DNA from: CAYPIE01 sp964410665
GTDB taxonomy: Bacteria; Planctomycetota; Planctomycetia; Gemmatales; Gemmataceae
Assembly (NCBI GenBank): GCA_964410665.1
Contig: CAYPIE010000021.1
Coordinates: forward strand, 14,203-78,202
Length of the DNA: 64,000 nt
Direction: 5' to 3'
Positions within the stretch are counted from its first letter, which is position 1. Each line of letters begins with the position of its first letter. The notes below the pieces were generated by a model. That model was not told the DNA's origin, did no database searches, and saw nothing but the letters and a program-made list of their open reading frames with translations. Made by a program: the position numbers and the translations under genes. Shown one piece after another: positions 16,384 to 24,149 of the stretch.

Positions 16384-16812
16384 TCAGCTTTGTGCGGAAG
16401 CCACTTCTTGCGAAGCCGACGCCTCCGCAGGATCCTGCTTTTCCTGATAGTTCTTGATCGCGGCCTTGATCGCGTCTTCGGCCAGTACCGAGCAGTGCAC
16501 TTTCACTGGCGGCAAGGCGAGTTCCTCGACGATCTCGGTGTTGCGGATGGCCAGGGCTTCATCAACGGTTTTGCCCTTGAGCCATTCGGTGGCCAGGCTG
16601 GAAGAAGCGATGGCGCTACCACAGCCGAAGGTCTTGAATTTGGCGTCTTCAATCCGCCCGGTCTGCGGATCTATCAGAATCTGCAGCTTCATCACGTCGC
16701 CACACTCCGGGGCACCGACCAGACCCGTACCGACGTTCGGATCCGCTTGGTTGAAGCTGCCAACGTTTCGCGGATTGTTGTAATGGTCTAGCACACGATC
16801 GCTATAAGGCAT
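16384..16812 (-). CDS. iscU: Fe-S cluster scaffold protein IscU
   Basis: The 142-residue protein has all IscU landmarks: YSDRVLDHYNNPRNVGSF at the start, the cluster ligands in APECGDVM, FGCGSAI and HCSVLAEDAI, and the LPPVKVHCS segment that is the HscA recognition site. It receives sulfur from IscS and assembles [2Fe-2S] clusters. A 14-residue Ala/Ser/Gln tail is added at the end. It lies 152 bases from iscS, with a large nested hairpin between them. Confidence 0.96.
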   Translation of the reverse strand: MPYSDRVLDHYNNPRNVGSFNQADPNVGTGLVGAPECGDVMKLQILIDPQTGRIEDAKFKTFGCGSAIASSSLATEWLKGKTVDEALAIRNTEIVEELALPPVKVHCSVLAEDAIKAAIKNYQEKQDPAEASASQEVASAQS

Positions 16813-16886
16813 GGGGTCAATCCTCCCAACAATGGCTCAAGGGAATTCCGATCCAACCGGAGTCAGGCCGCTCGCATATCGCCTGA

Positions 16887-16942
16887 GGGCGGGTGGGGAA
16901 GCGCCAGAAGAAACACCTTTGAGTCTGGCGTCGAACCCGCCC
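16887..16942. other. Nested hairpin between iscS and iscU
   Basis: An outer 8-bp stem (GGGCGGGT at 16887-16894 with ACCCGCCC at 16935-16942) encloses an inner 7-bp stem (CGCCAGA at 16902-16908 with TCTGGCG at 16924-16930). It begins 22 bases past the iscS stop and could act as a partial terminator or a stability barrier that sets the IscS:IscU ratio. Confidence 0.5.
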
Positions 16943-16964
16943 GCCCAATCCGCTTCCAAATAAG

Positions 16965-18182
16965 TTAGTGAGCCGCCCAAGAGACCGTCTTCAGATCGAT
17001 CCCGGCTTGGGCCATCTCAAACAACGGGCTCATGGCACGCAACTTGTTGACCGCAGTGACGACGGCGTCGATGACATAATCGATCTCTTCTTCAGTCGTG
17101 AAGCGACCGACGCCGAAGCGGAGGCTGGAGTGTGCCAGCTCATCGCCGACGCCCAGAGCCCGCAGCACATAACTTGGCTCTAAGCTGGCGCTGGTACAGG
17201 CCGAGCCCGAGGACACGGCGATGTCTTTGATGCCCATCATCAACCCTTCACCCTCGACATAGGCAAAGCTGATGTTCAGATTCCCCGGCAACCGTTCAGT
17301 AGGGTGGCCGTTGACATACGTCTCGGGCAGCTGATCCATAATGCCCTTGCGGAGCTTCTCACGCAGGCGGAAAGTTCGCTCGCTCTCTTCGGCCATATCC
17401 CGGTGGGCAATGGCACAAGCCTCGCCGAGGCCGACGATCATGGGCACCGGTAGAGTGCCAGATCGCATGCCACGCTCGTGACCACCCCCGTCGATGATCG
17501 GCTCCAGGCGCACCCGTGGATTTTTCTTCCGGACATACAGAGCGCCAATACCCTTTGGACCATAAATCTTGTGACCCGAGAGCGACAGCAGATCAATACC
17601 CATGGCCTCGACGTCCATGGGAATCTTGCCCACCGCCTGGACCGCATCAGTGTGGAACAGGACGCCGCGATCTTTACAGATGGCTCCTATCTCCTTGATG
17701 GGGTGGATGGTGCCGATCTCGTTATTGGCGGTCATCAGGGAAACGAGGATGGTCTCCGGCCGGATGGCTTCGGCGACTTGTTCGGGATGGACCTGGCCGT
17801 ACTTGTCGACGTCGAGCCAGGTTACGTCGAAGCCGGAGTGCTCGAGTCGCTTGCACGGATCAACGGTAGCCTTGTGCTCGATCCCGCAAGTGATGATGTG
17901 GTTGCCCTTCTTGCGGTACATGCTGGCCACGCCCTTAATGGCCAGGTTGCTACTCTCGGTGGCACCGGAAGTAAAGATGATCTCTTTGCCGCTGGCCCCG
18001 ATCAACTCAGCAATCCGATTGCGGGCCTCCTCCACTGCCTCCTCCGCTTCCCAGCCGTAAGGGTGGTTGCGGCTAGCAGCGTTACCGAACTTCTCGGTGA
18101 AGTAAGGCAACATGGCATCAACAACCCGCGGATCGGTGCGGGTGGTCGAATTGTTATCGAGATAAATCGGAAACTTGAGCAT
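16965..18182 (-). CDS. iscS: Cysteine desulfurase IscS
   Basis: From the ATG at 18182 the protein has 405 residues and begins at the conserved FPIYLDNNSTTRTDPRV segment. PLP-binding lysine is in SLSGHKIYGPKG and the catalytic cysteine in SSGSACTSASLEPS, on the long mobile loop typical of group I NifS/IscS enzymes. It strips sulfur from cysteine and hands it to IscU and other acceptors, including tRNA thiolation enzymes. An in-frame codon at 18224 would add 14 unmatched residues. It follows iscR after 124 bases. Confidence 0.95.
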   Translation of the reverse strand: MLKFPIYLDNNSTTRTDPRVVDAMLPYFTEKFGNAASRNHPYGWEAEEAVEEARNRIAELIGASGKEIIFTSGATESSNLAIKGVASMYRKKGNHIITCGIEHKATVDPCKRLEHSGFDVTWLDVDKYGQVHPEQVAEAIRPETILVSLMTANNEIGTIHPIKEIGAICKDRGVLFHTDAVQAVGKIPMDVEAMGIDLLSLSGHKIYGPKGIGALYVRKKNPRVRLEPIIDGGGHERGMRSGTLPVPMIVGLGEACAIAHRDMAEESERTFRLREKLRKGIMDQLPETYVNGHPTERLPGNLNISFAYVEGEGLMMGIKDIAVSSGSACTSASLEPSYVLRALGVGDELAHSSLRFGVGRFTTEEEIDYVIDAVVTAVNKLRAMSPLFEMAQAGIDLKTVSWAAH

Positions 18183-18306
18183 AAGTCCATGAACTCCCAA
18201 AAGGGAAGGATTGAGCTTGATCAACTTCGATGTTTCGTCTTCTGCCAGGTAAAACCGTTATTGCCTGCGACACCTTCACGTCTTGACGATGGACTCGTTC
18301 AAGCGT

Positions 18307-18852
18307 TCAGGATTTAGCCGGTAATGGTTCAGGGATGTTCTGGTTCGTGTGGTCACCGGGCAACGGTTGTTTGACCGTGGGGCGAGCAAAGGACTCCGCA
18401 TGATTCAGCGTGGGTGGAGAGATCATTTGCAGGGTTGGGTGCGAGCCAGCCGCCTGAAACAAATCCGCAAGTGTGATTCCATGTAGTAATGTCTGGATCC
18501 GATGATGCAACTCGCGGATCGGTGATTTTACCGGACAGACCCCCGAAAGGGCACAAGCCTCATCCGAATCATGCGCGCCACATGCTGCTAGTTCGACCGT
18601 TTCATCCAAGGCCATCAACAACTCACCCAGGCGAATCGATTCCACCGGACGTCGCAAGACATAACCGCCCTTGACGCCACGCTCGCTGGTCACGAAGCCT
18701 CGTTGACAAAGTTCTTTGAGAATGTTCGCGATGAATCCACGGCTCAGTTGGTAGTGCTCGGCAATCTCACGAGCGCAAGCACCCTCGGGATGCTGGTAGA
18801 GATATCCGAGGATGACGAGGGCATAGTCTGCCTTGCGACTGAGAATGGTCAT
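18307..18852 (-). CDS. iscR: Rrf2-family Fe-S-sensing regulator IscR
   Basis: The 181-residue protein has an N-terminal winged helix (SRKADYALVILGYL, REIAEHYQLSRGFIANILKEL, wing RGVKGGYVLRRP) and three cysteines spaced C-x8-C-x5-C around residues 91-106, the cluster-binding pattern of IscR. Holo-IscR represses its own isc operon. The ~45-residue tail after the core is longer than usual and proline-rich. GGAGGG lies 5 bases before the ATG. Its position as first gene of iscRSUA-hscBA-iscX supports the name. Confidence 0.9.
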   Translation of the reverse strand: MTILSRKADYALVILGYLYQHPEGACAREIAEHYQLSRGFIANILKELCQRGFVTSERGVKGGYVLRRPVESIRLGELLMALDETVELAACGAHDSDEACALSGVCPVKSPIRELHHRIQTLLHGITLADLFQAAGSHPTLQMISPPTLNHAESFARPTVKQPLPGDHTNQNIPEPLPAKS

Positions 18853-18948
18853 AAATCCCTCCCAGGTCGCTCACCCCTGGAGTCTATCGGTCGTTTGGTA
18901 TTTTTATCGACAATCATCATCGATCATGACTCAGGGATGTTGCTAAAG

Positions 18949-18965
18949 AGTACTATGTTAGTACT
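18949..18965. promoter_or_regulatory. Candidate IscR operator at the isc promoter
   Basis: AGTACTA and TAGTACT form a perfect palindrome around TGT. The central ACT-N5-AGT spacing resembles the core of type 1 IscR sites. It lies immediately downstream of the predicted transcription start of iscR. Confidence 0.5.
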
Positions 18966-18978
18966 GTTTACTGCTCTC

Positions 18979-19007
18979 ATAATAGAAGCTACCCAGTTCT
19001 ATTTCAA
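18979..19007 (-). promoter_or_regulatory. Sigma-70-type promoter of the isc operon
   Basis: On the minus strand TTGAAA (19002-19007) is followed after exactly 17 bases by TATTAT (18979-18984). Start of transcription would be near 18972, about 120 bases before the iscR ATG. It is the best promoter match I found in the window. Confidence 0.65.
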
Positions 19008-19041
19008 GCGGTTTCAAAAACGGTTTTTTTGCCCGCAGGCA

Positions 19042-20472
19042 TCACTCGCTTGCGGCGATGTGGAGTTGGACGAGACGCTCTCGTTCTGGTCGCTGCTTGT
19101 AGAAGGGATCCAGAGGATAGCACCCTGACACCATGCCATTCCGCGGCGCGGTGGTGCAATCACTAAAGGTGCGGCAAATTTGTCTGCGGACCAGCGGTTG
19201 ACCAGCCAAGACATCGGCCGGAAACTCCGGATAGGACAACACCATCCGCCCCAAACCGATAAAATCAGCGCCCCCATCGCGAACGACCCGTTGGCCGATG
19301 TGCGGCAACCATTCTTGCAAATAAGAGTAGCCCGAACCAACCAGAATCAAATCAGGATGCCGACGTTTGAGTTCAGCAGTCACCGCAATTTGCCGGGCCA
19401 CCCCAACCAACGGATCCTCCGGGGGTTGATAGCCATCCGAAGGCGGAAAAGCCGCCGGCCGCTGGATATGCGGGTTGTAGTAGGGACTGCCGGCCGTGGT
19501 ACAAATGAGGTGAATGCCAAGGTCGTGGCACAGAGTGAGAAAGCGGTCGGGTTCGCTCAGGTCGATGCCCTGCCCGGTGCCATCGCCACCGAACGCATAA
19601 GGATAGTGCTCGGTGATCGTAGGAATGCCGACGCGATCCGTTCCAGGTTGAAAGGGAACAAAGTCAAAAACACTCAAACGAACTCCCATCTCGAGGCGAG
19701 GTGCTGCTGCCCGGATACCGGCCACCAACTCACGCAAGAAGCGAGTCCGGTTCTCAAACGATCCCCCGAACTTACCCGGCCGGTCGAACCCGGAGAGTAG
19801 CTCATGGCCGAGGTAACCGTGACAGTGCTTGAGGTCGACAAAGGCAAAGCCAGCCTGTTGAGCGAGCCGTGCGGCTTGGACAAAGTCTTCGATCAAGTAG
19901 TCCAAGTCAGCATCGGAGAGCAGCGAGCTATCGTCGTGGATCCCGAACTTCGCATCGAGCAGCGGATGGCGGTATGCGATGTGAGGCTCCAGCCGCTGCT
20001 TGTCCGCCGGCCGGGCGAACCGACCCGAGTGGGTCAGCTGCAAACCGATCAGAAGGTCGTTGCTCGAGCCAAATCGCTCTTGGTGGGCAGCGAACAGCAG
20101 TTCACGCAGTTCCGCAATGCTGGCCAGATTGTTCTGGTTCAGCACCAGCTGGTTCGGGTTGGCTCGGCCGTCGTAGCGTACCGCTACCGCTTCGCCACCC
20201 CAGATCAGCTTGGCACCGCTGATGCCAAAGTGCTGCCAGCGGCGACGGGTCAGTTCCGAAGGTTGACCGTCCTCGGTCCCGTCCCAGCCCTCCATCGGCA
20301 AGATAGCGAAGCGGTTGCCAATGGTCATCTGGCCCGCAGGGAGGGGTTGGGCCAACGGGCCGGCCGGTTCGAGATGCTCATCGAACGAGAGGGTAACGCC
20401 CAACTCGTCGAGGCGACCCTGAAAGTCGGCGGCCGTCTTGAGCGAGGCGATCTTGGCAAAGCTCACGGTCAT
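19042..20472 (-). CDS. Old Yellow Enzyme-family flavin oxidoreductase
   Basis: This 476-residue protein is a TIM-barrel NADH:flavin oxidoreductase. Visible family motifs are NRFAILPMEGWDG, LIGLQLTHSGRFARP, a VDLKHCHGYLGHELL segment carrying the HCHG stretch, and LVGSGYSY...GLGRMVLSYPE near the FMN phosphate site. It is longer than minimal OYE proteins but lacks the C-terminal Fe-S/NAD domains of 2,4-dienoyl-CoA reductases. The ATG overlaps the stop of the DapA-like gene by 4 bases, so both probably act in one catabolic route; the substrate is unknown. Confidence 0.85.
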   Translation of the reverse strand: MTVSFAKIASLKTAADFQGRLDELGVTLSFDEHLEPAGPLAQPLPAGQMTIGNRFAILPMEGWDGTEDGQPSELTRRRWQHFGISGAKLIWGGEAVAVRYDGRANPNQLVLNQNNLASIAELRELLFAAHQERFGSSNDLLIGLQLTHSGRFARPADKQRLEPHIAYRHPLLDAKFGIHDDSSLLSDADLDYLIEDFVQAARLAQQAGFAFVDLKHCHGYLGHELLSGFDRPGKFGGSFENRTRFLRELVAGIRAAAPRLEMGVRLSVFDFVPFQPGTDRVGIPTITEHYPYAFGGDGTGQGIDLSEPDRFLTLCHDLGIHLICTTAGSPYYNPHIQRPAAFPPSDGYQPPEDPLVGVARQIAVTAELKRRHPDLILVGSGYSYLQEWLPHIGQRVVRDGGADFIGLGRMVLSYPEFPADVLAGQPLVRRQICRTFSDCTTAPRNGMVSGCYPLDPFYKQRPERERLVQLHIAASE

Positions 20473-21437
20473 TGTGCTTGCTCCAGGGCGTGCTCAAGCC
20501 GCGCGGCGATGTCGGCCAGGACGGCCCGGTCGCCGTCTGGGCGCCTCGGACTGTCGGCGTGGGTGCGGTCGCTACCGATCCAACCGCGAAGCTTGAGGAA
20601 CATGGCCGCGGCATGCTTGTAGGCCGGCACCGGGGGACGGAAGGCAAAAAAGCCCAGGTACTGCAAAAGGTCATTCCACTCAAAGAAGGCCGGATCGCCA
20701 GCCGACCAGCAAAGATCCCGCTTCGCGAACAGATCGGGGGCAAAGGTGCTCAACCCAAGCAGATAGTCGCTGCCGTACATGACCATGTCGATGGCCAGGT
20801 CATTGCCGGTTAGCACCATAAAGTCCGGGCGGACCCGATCGCGCAAGGCAAGCCGCTGCCATTCGGGCTCACGTCGCAAGGATGAGTGCTTGGCCCCGAC
20901 ACAGGCGGGCAGTTGCATCAATCCCTCGAAGGTCTCGAGGGAATAGATCTTTCCAAAGGGCGCAAACATGGTGCCCAACTCGAAGGCCAGAAACCGGTCA
21001 CAATGCCGGGCGAGTTCGGCATAGCTTTTCAGGATCGCGGCATCACTCTGACCAGTGAGGCCATGCGACTGAAAGATGATCGGGGTGCCGCCGTGTTCCT
21101 GGATGGCCTCAATTTGTCGCAGATAAGCTGCGGCATCGAACGGGCTGCCGGGCTGGTCGCCGACAAAGGCCCCAGCGACGTACCACCCTCCGCCGAGGGT
21201 CGTGTGGGTCCGCTTCAAGGCTTCCTGGCGGGTGGCCTCATCGATGAGATTGGCATAGCCGGTGTCCATGTTCACTGCTGGGGTCAAGCCAGCCTGGGCG
21301 GTGCGAGCGAGGTGGGCTTCAAAGCCCAGCCAGTCGACCGCACCGGCGTTGGTAAACGGTAGCAGGATGGCCGACATGCCGGTGATCCGTCGCCGCGGAC
21401 GGAGCATCGCCAGAGGGTCGAGGGGTTGCAGCTGCAT
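20469..21437 (-). CDS. Dihydrodipicolinate synthase-family aldolase/lyase
   Basis: The 322-residue protein has the DapA TIM-barrel pattern: an opening with SAILLPFTNAGAVDWLGFEAHL, the strand ending GAKHSS with the presumed Schiff-base lysine near residue 187, and LTGNDLAIDMVMYGSDYLLG. The family includes dihydrodipicolinate synthase, N-acetylneuraminate lyase and keto-acid aldolases. The GTxxE-type and Tyr motifs of true DapA are not clear here, so a sugar-acid or hydroxy-acid lyase is as likely as a lysine enzyme. It is translationally coupled to the downstream OYE-like gene. Confidence 0.8.
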   Translation of the reverse strand: MQLQPLDPLAMLRPRRRITGMSAILLPFTNAGAVDWLGFEAHLARTAQAGLTPAVNMDTGYANLIDEATRQEALKRTHTTLGGGWYVAGAFVGDQPGSPFDAAAYLRQIEAIQEHGGTPIIFQSHGLTGQSDAAILKSYAELARHCDRFLAFELGTMFAPFGKIYSLETFEGLMQLPACVGAKHSSLRREPEWQRLALRDRVRPDFMVLTGNDLAIDMVMYGSDYLLGLSTFAPDLFAKRDLCWSAGDPAFFEWNDLLQYLGFFAFRPPVPAYKHAAAMFLKLRGWIGSDRTHADSPRRPDGDRAVLADIAARLEHALEQAQ

Positions 21438-21637
21438 GCTTGGCGGTCTCGGTAGAAAGTGGTGCGAGGTCCAGTTTAAGGGTACCGGGAACGGGGAAGT
21501 GGTGGCAAATTGAATTACGAGGAGGGGGTGGAAAAGGAAAGTCCGTTCGCAGGGAAACGCGGCGCGGTGAGACAGGCAGGATGACGCCGGTCGCGGTTTC
21601 CAGGGTCATCCGAGGTGATCGACAAAGCCATATTCCA

Positions 21638-24103
21638 TCAATGATTAAATAAAAACTCCCGGCTGGTCAGCACCGCCCAGAACAGGTCTTCGAGCGACTG
21701 CCGGCAACCGGTCCCGTCCTGTTCGGCCTCGGTCAAAAGTTCAGCGAAGCGTTCTTGTTCGCTGTCGGTCGGCTTGCGGGCTAAGGCCAGCACAAACAGC
21801 CGCTCCACAGCCTCGGCATCCGAAACACCTTGAGCCACCCAAGCATCGATGCGGCTATCTTTGGCCCGCAGTTTCTGGTTAAGCGTCTTGCCGTTGTTCA
21901 GGTGCAGAGCCTGACCGACGCTGGAGTCATCCTCGCGTTCGCAGGAACAGGTCTGGATGCGGTCGGGACGTCCGAAGGTGTCCAGGAAGTCCGAGGCGAT
22001 GCGGACATCGGGCAGTTCCAAGGCCCGCATGCCCAACGGAAACAGGTCGATCTTACGGCGTTCGTTCTCGACCCCGGTATAGATCTCGTTGAATGGAGTC
22101 GGCACGCCGATCACCTGGGCATATGCGTCCAGGATGACCTCGGCCGGCAATCGCCGGATCAGAAAGCGGCTGTAGAAGCGGTCATCGGCCTGATTGGCTG
22201 GCCGTGGCTCCGCGGAGCGTTGGTAGGCCGCAGAGTTGAGGATGAGCCGCATCAGGCGTTTGAGGTCGTAGCCGTGCTCGACGAAGTCCCTGGCGAGCTC
22301 ATCAAAGAGTTCCTGGTTACTGGGCGGATTGGTCGCTCGCAGGTCATCGACGGCTTCGACCAGGCCGCGGCCGAAGTAGTTGGCCCAGACGCGGTTGATC
22401 ACGGCCTTGGCGAAGTACGGATTGTTCAAAGCCGTCAGCCACTCGGCGAAGAAGGCCCGGCGATCACCTCGCTCCTCAAGCCCCATCGGCTCGGCATCCA
22501 GAGGCGTTGGCGGCATCGGTTCGGCCCGACGAGGGTGCAAGATGTTGCCGCGAACGGCGGGCTGGATCAGCACTTCGCCGTTGCGTTCACCGTCTTTGAG
22601 GGTCACCCGACTAAACAGGTTGGCCAGGCCCCAGTACTGGTCTTGGGTCCACTTCTCCATCGGGTGGTTGTGGCAACGGGCACAGGTGATCGACATGCCC
22701 AAGAAGGTCACCGCCGTGGTCTCGGTCAGCTCGGCCACGTCACGGTGAAGCACATAGTAGTTGCCCGCTCCGTTGTGGAGTGTGCTGCCTGAGGCGGTCA
22801 GCAGTTCGCGAGCGAACTGATCCCAGGGCTTGTTGTCGGCAACGCTGGTGCGGATGAAGCGGTGGAAGGCCCACATCGCGGGTTGCGGCAGGTTCCTCGT
22901 TGAAACCAGCAGCAAGTCCGACCACTTGTAGGTCCAGTAGTCGACGAATTCCGGCCGATCGAGCAGTTGATCGATCAGGCGGGACCGCTTATTCTTGGCG
23001 TCGTCGGCCAGGAACGCCTGGACTTCCGCGGCTGTCGGTAGCACGCCCAGGGAATCCAGATAAGCCCGGCGAATGAAGGTCGCATCGTCGCAGCCCGGCG
23101 ACGGGGCAATACTCAACGCCTGCAATTTCTTTAAAATCAGTTTATCGATAAAGTTGTGGCGGGGCGACTGGGCGAACACCTCGGCATCAACCTGGTTGGG
23201 AAAAGGCACCATCACTGGAATGGTGGCGACTTGGGTGCCGAAGCCGATGGTCACGGCTGCTTCACCGTGGCCACTGACCTTGACCAGGCCAGTTTCATCC
23301 ACCCGGGCGACGGTCTCCTCGCTACAGCCAAAGCGAGCCCAGCGAGTAACGTCCTCCACTTTGCCGTCGCTGTAGCAGGCGCGAACGAGGACCCGAAGTT
23401 CGGCGTCGGGCTGTAGGCGTGCCGAGGGCGGAAAGACCTCCAGCCGCTCGAGTCGAGGGTCTTCCGGCCGCGGACCGGGGGCACCGGCGGCGATCCAGTC
23501 GTGTAGGATTTCGTACTCGAGTGACACATCATCAAACTTGGTACCGCCGCCGTGCTTCATGCCGCGGGTCGGTTTCAGCAATACGAGGCTCCGTTCAGGC
23601 TCCTGGCCATTGACCCGGCGGGTGAAGGCCTGGCGGGTCAGGACAAAATGGTCACTCTCCGGATCGTAGCCTCGTAGCGACAGCTTCATGCCCCCCTTGC
23701 CGGCCAGAGCACCGTGGCAAGCACCGGAGTTACAGCCCTTCTTGGTCAGCACCGGCAACACGTCGTGGCGGAACGACCAATGGACAGGGACATCGGCGCC
23801 GGATACCCGCACTTTGGCCATCGCCGTGGTTTCGTTGATCGTCGCGGTGATGGTGGCCTCGCCGTTGCCAACGACATGAACGATGCCCCACTCATTCACC
23901 TCGGCCACCTCGGGGTTGGAGCTGGTGAAACGAGCCTTCTCGGTCAGGTCGGCGACCGCACGGCCGTCGACCTCATCCACCAGCAACAGTTGGTGGCTGG
24001 CCCGAGGGCCGACCAGGGGGATCTCGGCGGGGTAAAGCCGCGGGGCCGCACTGGCCGCGGCGGCGACGAAAAGCACCGACGTCAAGGAGAGGAACAATCG
24101 CAT
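21638..24103 (-). CDS. Exported DUF1549/DUF1553 (PSD1-type) protein with Big-2 domain
   Basis: An 821-residue exported protein with a signal peptide (about residues 1-19, LFLSLTSVLFVAAAASA). A bacterial Ig-like (Big-2) domain follows (VARVDETGLVKVSG-type repeats), with KKGCNSGACHGALAGKGG, then DUF1549 (HNFIDKLILKKL... FIRRAYLDSLGVLPT), a CARCHNHPMEKWTQDQYW heme-like CxxCH site, and DUF1553 (NPYFAKAVINRVWANYFGRGL). Such proteins are strongly expanded in Planctomycetes and always sit next to DUF1501 genes, as here. Their reaction is not established; a periplasmic redox or polysaccharide-related role is proposed for the family. Confidence 0.9.
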   Translation of the reverse strand: MRLFLSLTSVLFVAAAASAAPRLYPAEIPLVGPRASHQLLLVDEVDGRAVADLTEKARFTSSNPEVAEVNEWGIVHVVGNGEATITATINETTAMAKVRVSGADVPVHWSFRHDVLPVLTKKGCNSGACHGALAGKGGMKLSLRGYDPESDHFVLTRQAFTRRVNGQEPERSLVLLKPTRGMKHGGGTKFDDVSLEYEILHDWIAAGAPGPRPEDPRLERLEVFPPSARLQPDAELRVLVRACYSDGKVEDVTRWARFGCSEETVARVDETGLVKVSGHGEAAVTIGFGTQVATIPVMVPFPNQVDAEVFAQSPRHNFIDKLILKKLQALSIAPSPGCDDATFIRRAYLDSLGVLPTAAEVQAFLADDAKNKRSRLIDQLLDRPEFVDYWTYKWSDLLLVSTRNLPQPAMWAFHRFIRTSVADNKPWDQFARELLTASGSTLHNGAGNYYVLHRDVAELTETTAVTFLGMSITCARCHNHPMEKWTQDQYWGLANLFSRVTLKDGERNGEVLIQPAVRGNILHPRRAEPMPPTPLDAEPMGLEERGDRRAFFAEWLTALNNPYFAKAVINRVWANYFGRGLVEAVDDLRATNPPSNQELFDELARDFVEHGYDLKRLMRLILNSAAYQRSAEPRPANQADDRFYSRFLIRRLPAEVILDAYAQVIGVPTPFNEIYTGVENERRKIDLFPLGMRALELPDVRIASDFLDTFGRPDRIQTCSCEREDDSSVGQALHLNNGKTLNQKLRAKDSRIDAWVAQGVSDAEAVERLFVLALARKPTDSEQERFAELLTEAEQDGTGCRQSLEDLFWAVLTSREFLFNH

Positions 24104-24149
24104 AAGTCAACACCTCAGTCACCGAGCCGGACGGGCTGGGGAACGGGGT

